From positions 806,001 through 870,000 of the forward strand of contig NOWV01000014.1 of assembly GCA_003344405.1 (NCBI GenBank): a stretch of DNA of 64,000 nt. The letters are read 5' to 3'. Position 1 is the first letter of the stretch. Each line of letters opens with the position of its first letter. This DNA is from Trichoplax sp. H2 (Eukaryota; Placozoa; Uniplacotomia; Trichoplacea). The position numbers were made by a program, and so were the translations under genes. Positions 60,001-64,000 of this stretch are shown here, in pieces. The notes under the pieces were generated by a model, which was not told the DNA's origin, did not search any database, and worked only from the letters and a program-made list of their open reading frames with translations.

Positions 60001-63000
60001 TCCAGTAATTCCAAAATCACAACTATTGCAGATAAGGGACAAATAGATATTAGTATGATTTTAAGCGTAAACTCTATTTACAGGCGACTGAAATAAGAAA
60101 TTTAACATAATATGCTATTAAACAGGCAACAAAATTTGCTTAAACTGCTTTCTATTTCTTGGAATCAATCAATATCAACTTTACCTGCACTGCAGTAAAT
60201 CGCTGTCAGTTACGCTGCTACATATTCCATTGCCACTGCAAAATTTAGGTGAACATGCCATTTCTTTTACATGTAGCGTATGAGCGTAGATTATAAACGA
60301 AATGTTATTTTTCTTTATTAGTCTGCAAATTCATCAATGAGTTACTCAAATTTAAATTTACTTACGAATGGAGATGGTAGGGCTCTTAACTGCTATACTT
60401 CCATTATAATTACCAAGACATGTATAATTTCCGTTGCTTTCTAACTTATTGATGGACAGTACAGATTGTGCAAGCGTGCGATTCGAAGATGACGTAGATT
60501 GAGGAATAATTACGATATTGCTGCTATTTGCTAGTGGAACTCCATTTTTAGACCATGTAAGTATTGATACTGGTCTTGATATCGCCTGGCATGTTAGTAG
60601 TACGGAAGCACCATATTCGTAATTGGAGGTATTACTTTGAACCGCTACGTTACTTAAGTAAATTTCTATTAGAAAAATCGGAAGGCAATGATTTAATTTG
60701 CTATTGATTAAAACGTATCACGAAAAAGCGCTCAATAAATTAAAAAACTCTTTATCTCAATTATGACAATGGCTGTAAATTCTTAAGAACTGAAATAATT
60801 CCAGTTGTTCTATGATGCTTAATTAAACCTTATTATTGAACTTAATTATACTAAAGCTAGTAGAGATAAGTAGGCTTATTTACCTGGTAGTTCTGACTCA
60901 CATCGAATACCGGTATGACTCTGATCACAACTAGAACATATAACATAAAATAACACGAGGCCTGTAAAATCAAATGTTATGACGCTAATAATTATGGAAA
61001 TCCAAGTTTCAGATAATGCTAGTATAAGAATATACTGGCTAAATTCTATGAATAGAAATTAGTAAACCAAAATATGAGGAACTTTAACAGATTAAGGAAT
61101 ACTGTCACACCTCTAAAATTGTTACGCTGTATGCTAACACGACTGCTAACTCTTCAACAAATCAAGAAGTTTACGAAAACAGCTCACAAGTATACTTTTT
61201 ATTAGATCTGATATAGAATTTATTCGATTTTTACCTGCATTGAGGTGTATTGCTATTACCAACATTGCTACAGCTTCCATGTTCGTTGCAAAATTCCGGC
61301 GAACATGTTAATTCTATTATATTTAGCAAAATTAAATCATATAATTTGATTTCACATTAACAGTAAAGTTAATATTTAATAATATTACAGTAGCAATAAA
61401 ATCAATATCAGATGAGTAGATATAAAATGGCATAACTACAGGACATTTTATAAATTAAGATTTGTAGTAAAATAATTGCTTAATTATAGCGATTGCAGCA
61501 CTCAGTAAAATCGTGCCACAAATTTATATAACCTACCAGGTAGCTTAGTCTCACAGTTACGTCCCGTATAGCGTTGATTGCAACTGCGTATATAAGAAGA
61601 TATAGAAATAAGTTATTTTTCGTACTAACAGTTACAAAGAAAAACAGCAAGTGCATGTCATATATAAGTAAAATATTTGGTTTACTGTAATTAGAAAGTT
61701 TGTCTAACTTATATTTCCTAATTTTATGTAAGTAATATCCTTCAACTCGTACTAGTGGTTGGAAACGTTAATGCCATAATGAAGGAAAATTTAGTTTCAT
61801 CTCAGTTATGTATTACGATATATGGCCTTAAACTTGCATCCTATGATTAAAGCTTACCTGCATGTCAATTTATCACCGTTAGAAACTGGACTGCATGCTC
61901 CATTATTGTTACAAAAGTCTGGCGAGCACCTCATTCCTATTCAAAATACCATCAAATACGCGATTTATGAAGATGATTGAGACAACTACTCGGTAGGAAA
62001 TATACTTTATCCTAGATGTCTCATTCTGCTTACTAAGTCTAAATGGAAAACTTATGATTGGCGAGCCTGCACCGTCATTCTGACTTTTGCATCTGTAGTT
62101 CCCGTTATTGTACAACTTTAACCCGGAAAATAATAGAGTAGATTGCGCAAATGTAGAATTGCCAGGTATTGTCAAATATGTGAAGTTGATGTTGATTCCA
62201 CCGATTAAATCCACAAAATCTGAAGTCCATGCAATTTCTGATATAGGGCGTGATATTGCTGTGCAAGTTAGTGCCACATATGCACCTTGCACCAAGTTAG
62301 TAGCGGTAGTGTTGCTTTGGATGGTTAGACTTTTTAAAGGAATATCTTTAGCAGAAATTTATAGGAGAATATGAGAATACAACACCAAGATAACTTTGAA
62401 TGAAACAATATAATGTTGTTGATACGGTAATAAAACTTATAATAAAGTGAGTGAAGGATTTATTTAGTTACCAAGTTACGCTAACTAGATTAATTTATTA
62501 AATCAAAGATACAAATTGCCCTTAAATTGCAATTTGAGAATCTATACCTATCTAGATAAAATACCCTATATACGAAACTGATACACAGCTTACCTGGAAG
62601 TCGAGATTCACAGTTTATTCCCGTATAGTACAGCTCGCAACTAAATTATATCATATGGGCTAGATTAGTGTATGCTGATATCCATGGAAGTTATTTTGGT
62701 AAAATATTATATTATAGTAAATAATATGATCAGCTATAGATATTACATAGATGAAAATTGTTTGTTGGTAGTAAATTAGTGTAAGAGTATAGCACTTGAT
62801 TACTAATTATGAAGAATTTTTTATGAAATTCATGTTCTACTGTTTTTACCTGCACTTTGGTAAACTACTGTCGGTATCGTTGCTACATGTCCCATGACCA
62901 TTACAGAATCCTTCTGAGCATATCATCTCTATAAATTTAAAAATTAAAAATTAAAATGTTTTCAGATATCAATACTGACTGTTCTGACATGCAGGTCAAT

Positions 63001-63912
63001 CATCAGCTTAATTATTTTTAAGCTCTTGTCAGAGAGAAAATTGCTGCAGATTGCTACCAAAGTTATTTAATTGCTATTCGTGCATTATACAATATTCTAC
63101 GTACTTGCTTGCTAAAAATTTCATTAGAATAACTTACTAATAGTGACGGCAGTACTTCGTATTATTATACCCATAGCGGTATAATTTCCAATGCATTTGT
63201 ATTCGCCGTCGTCGGCCAATTTCAAATTATTCAAAATTAATTCCGATTGCGACATTGCTAGGTGAATAAACGAGTATTGGACAATCATATTGCTGCCATC
63301 CGTTATTAGAACTCCATTTTTAGTCCAAGTGAGTTGACTTAAAGGACGAGATACCGCCTGGCATGTCAAACTAACATTTATCCCATAAATGTACGTAGCT
63401 GTATTACTTTTGACTTTAACAGCGCCTAGTGGAATATCTAAGGTAGATAAATATGTTATGAAATATGAATTATAATATTAATCCTGTAATCAGTGACTGT
63501 AGTCACACAAAATGGATGCATAAACGATAAAGAACATCAAAACATAACTTTATCTGAATTGTACCGTAAACTTAATATACTTATATTACGAACCCGGTAG
63601 TTTAGTTTCACATCGAGATCCAGTATAATAATAATCACAGCTGTTTATAATAGGAAGGCAAGTCAGCGTTACAAGTTTGCTGAATGTCAATATCTAATAA
63701 TGTATAATAATTTTCTGACAGTACTATAGTTAAAAATAATCGATTCTGTAGATTATATAGCTATCGTTCCGCAAATCAGAGATTTAGTTAAATATATCGT
63801 TGGAAACGTTGACAGTATTAAGTAATTTACCTGCACTGGATTTTGATGCTTCCACTGTTGACAGCACTACAAATTCCACCATTGTAGCAATATCCTGGCC
63901 AACAATTTAATC
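56927..63912 (-). CDS. Gene D: Ig/EGF transmembrane receptor, 5' part off the right edge
   Basis: At least 22 exons in the window, 2648 coding nt (about 882 residues), all in one consistent frame. From the right edge: split EGF, Ig, split EGF, Ig, two consecutive split EGFs without an Ig between, Ig, EGF, Ig, EGF, Ig, EGF, TM, tail; five Ig and seven EGF domains. Close paralogue of pseudogene C and of gene B's Ig half, with the last three Ig domains in the same order. The tail ends TARENPSFGVQDKDL and carries a VYSPSYEDPDY tyrosine cluster. By analogy with B the unseen 5' part may contain SRCR/EGF modules (inference). No lesion was found in the exons read. Confidence 0.85.
57412..57467 (-). 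CDS. Gene D: cytoplasmic linker exon
   Basis: 56 nt, acceptor TGTAG and donor GTAAGT: ILHHKVLPCRNLQTSNPL. Enters in phase 2 and exits in phase 1, so it joins the TM and tail exons without a stop; aligns with SLQHKTLSF of pseudogene C. Confidence 0.68.
57644..57728 (-). CDS. Gene D: transmembrane exon
   Basis: 85 nt. YVGIAIGCISATLVFIGIII, then FLKKKG; donor GG|GTAAAT with an embedded in-frame TAA. Confidence 0.87.
57941..58378 (-). CDS. Gene D: split EGF (58306-58378, 57941-57993)
   Basis: [18 protein letters not shown], then [19 protein letters not shown], the juxtamembrane EGF. Confidence 0.88.
58492..58794 (-). CDS. Gene D: membrane-proximal Ig domain
   Basis: 303 nt. [20 protein letters not shown], then [13 protein letters not shown]. 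Confidence 0.9.
58890..59314 (-). CDS. Gene D: split EGF (59242-59314, 58890-58936)
   Basis: ITCSPAFCNLQGQCYQT, then CGPLYAGNNCENQLT. Confidence 0.87.
59511..59813 (-). CDS. Gene D: Ig domain (RPRP type)
   Basis: 303 nt. VGLKCQAKARPRPKINWYHN, then LIPTDLGTYYCQA; GTAAGT donor intact. Core Asp-x-Gly reads DLG. Confidence 0.9.
59976..60263 (-). CDS. Gene D: split EGF (60185-60263, 59976-60022)
   Basis: MACSPKFCSGNGICSSVT, then CDFGITGNHCESTLP. Intact counterpart of the Cys-to-Tyr EGF of pseudogene C. Confidence 0.86.
60366..60665 (-). CDS. Gene D: Ig domain
   Basis: 300 nt. VLLTCQAISRPVSILTWSKN, then LESNGNYTCLG. Confidence 0.88.
60884..61313 (-). CDS. Gene D: split EGF (61235-61313, 60884-60930)
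   Basis: LTCSPEFCNEHGSCSNVG, then CDQSHTGIRCESELPG. Follows the previous EGF after an intron of only 223 bp. Confidence 0.86.
61537..61936 (-). CDS. Gene D: split EGF (61858-61936, 61537-61583)
   Basis: MRCSPDFCNNNGACSPVS, then CNQRYTGRNCETKLPG. Its 3' neighbour is another EGF, not an Ig. Confidence 0.86.
62034..62345 (-). CDS. Gene D: Ig domain
   Basis: 312 nt. VALTCTAISRPISEIAWTSD, then LKLYNNGNYRCKS. Confidence 0.89.
62594..62928 (-). CDS. Gene D: split EGF (62850-62928, 62594-62640)
   Basis: 79 + 47 nt. MICSEGFCNGHGTCSNDT, then CELYYTGINCESRLPG. Confidence 0.86.
63138..63437 (-). CDS. Gene D: Ig domain
   Basis: 300 nt. VSLTCQAVSRPLSQLTWTKN, then LKLADDGEYKCIG. Confidence 0.89.
63594..63912 (-). 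CDS. Gene D: split EGF (63831-63912, 63594-63640)
   Basis: 82 + 47 nt. LNCWPGYCYNGGICSAVN, then CDYYYTGSRCETKLPG; donor G|GTTCGT. The first Cys is followed by Trp rather than the usual Ser. Confidence 0.83.
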
Positions 63913-64000
63913 CTATCTCAACGTAACATTGGATTTTTAGGATAAATTTTAAAATAATTACTATATATCGATAATATTACTTGTAAAAACATTTGAATTA

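Noticed and set aside
1-64000. tRNA, rRNA, CRISPR or bacterial operon features.
   Set aside because: None seen; intron-rich metazoan-type receptor genes throughout.

Overview
The window is AT-rich animal DNA. It holds many small exons on the minus strand, canonical GT-AG introns of roughly 100-700 bp (a few over 1 kb), and only extracellular receptor domains: SRCR, EGF-like and Ig. The domain mix, intron sizes and composition suggest a non-bilaterian animal, most likely a placozoan (Trichoplax/Hoilungia type). That assignment is inference; no species marker was seen.

Layout, all genes on the minus strand (5' end at the higher coordinate). Gene A (1-15861) starts near 15.86 kb and runs off the left edge: weak signal peptide, six EGFs, then alternating SRCR and EGF modules. 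A quiet gap (15.9-19.5 kb) is followed by a decayed copy of gene B's 3' end (about 19.5-20.4 kb). Gene B (21685-45905) can be assembled completely: 55 exons and 9555 coding bases for about 3184 residues. It encodes a signal peptide, EGF-rich N-terminus, 13 SRCR domains interleaved with EGFs, five Ig domains each followed by an EGF split over two exons, one transmembrane segment, and a short tail ending in an NPVY motif. Pseudogene C (47884-52777) is a 5'-truncated copy of the Ig/EGF/TM half with a nonsense codon, two broken splice sites and two lost cysteines. Gene D (56927-64000, running off the right edge) is an apparently intact paralogue of the same half with a longer tyrosine-containing tail.

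The genes form a tandem family. A and B match exon for exon over ten SRCR domains; B, C and D match over Ig, EGF, TM and tail exons. Most introns are phase 1, so modules can be gained or lost without a frame change: B has one more EGF than A, and D lacks an Ig that C keeps. The tail exons are easy to miss because each TM exon is followed at once by an in-frame TAA lying inside the 5' splice site (GG|GTAA). Splicing through two more exons gives tails ending NPVY (B), NPSF (C and D) and a shared final Asp-x-Asp-Leu. The products look like very large single-pass adhesion or recognition receptors with PTB/SH2-type docking tails.

Other content: an LTR-like insertion in a gene A intron, a GC-rich palindromic and tandem-repeat insert in another, a small element with terminal inverted repeats in a gene B intron, and a GC-rich hairpin patch at 55.2 kb. 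No RNA genes, CRISPR arrays or convincing plus-strand genes were seen.
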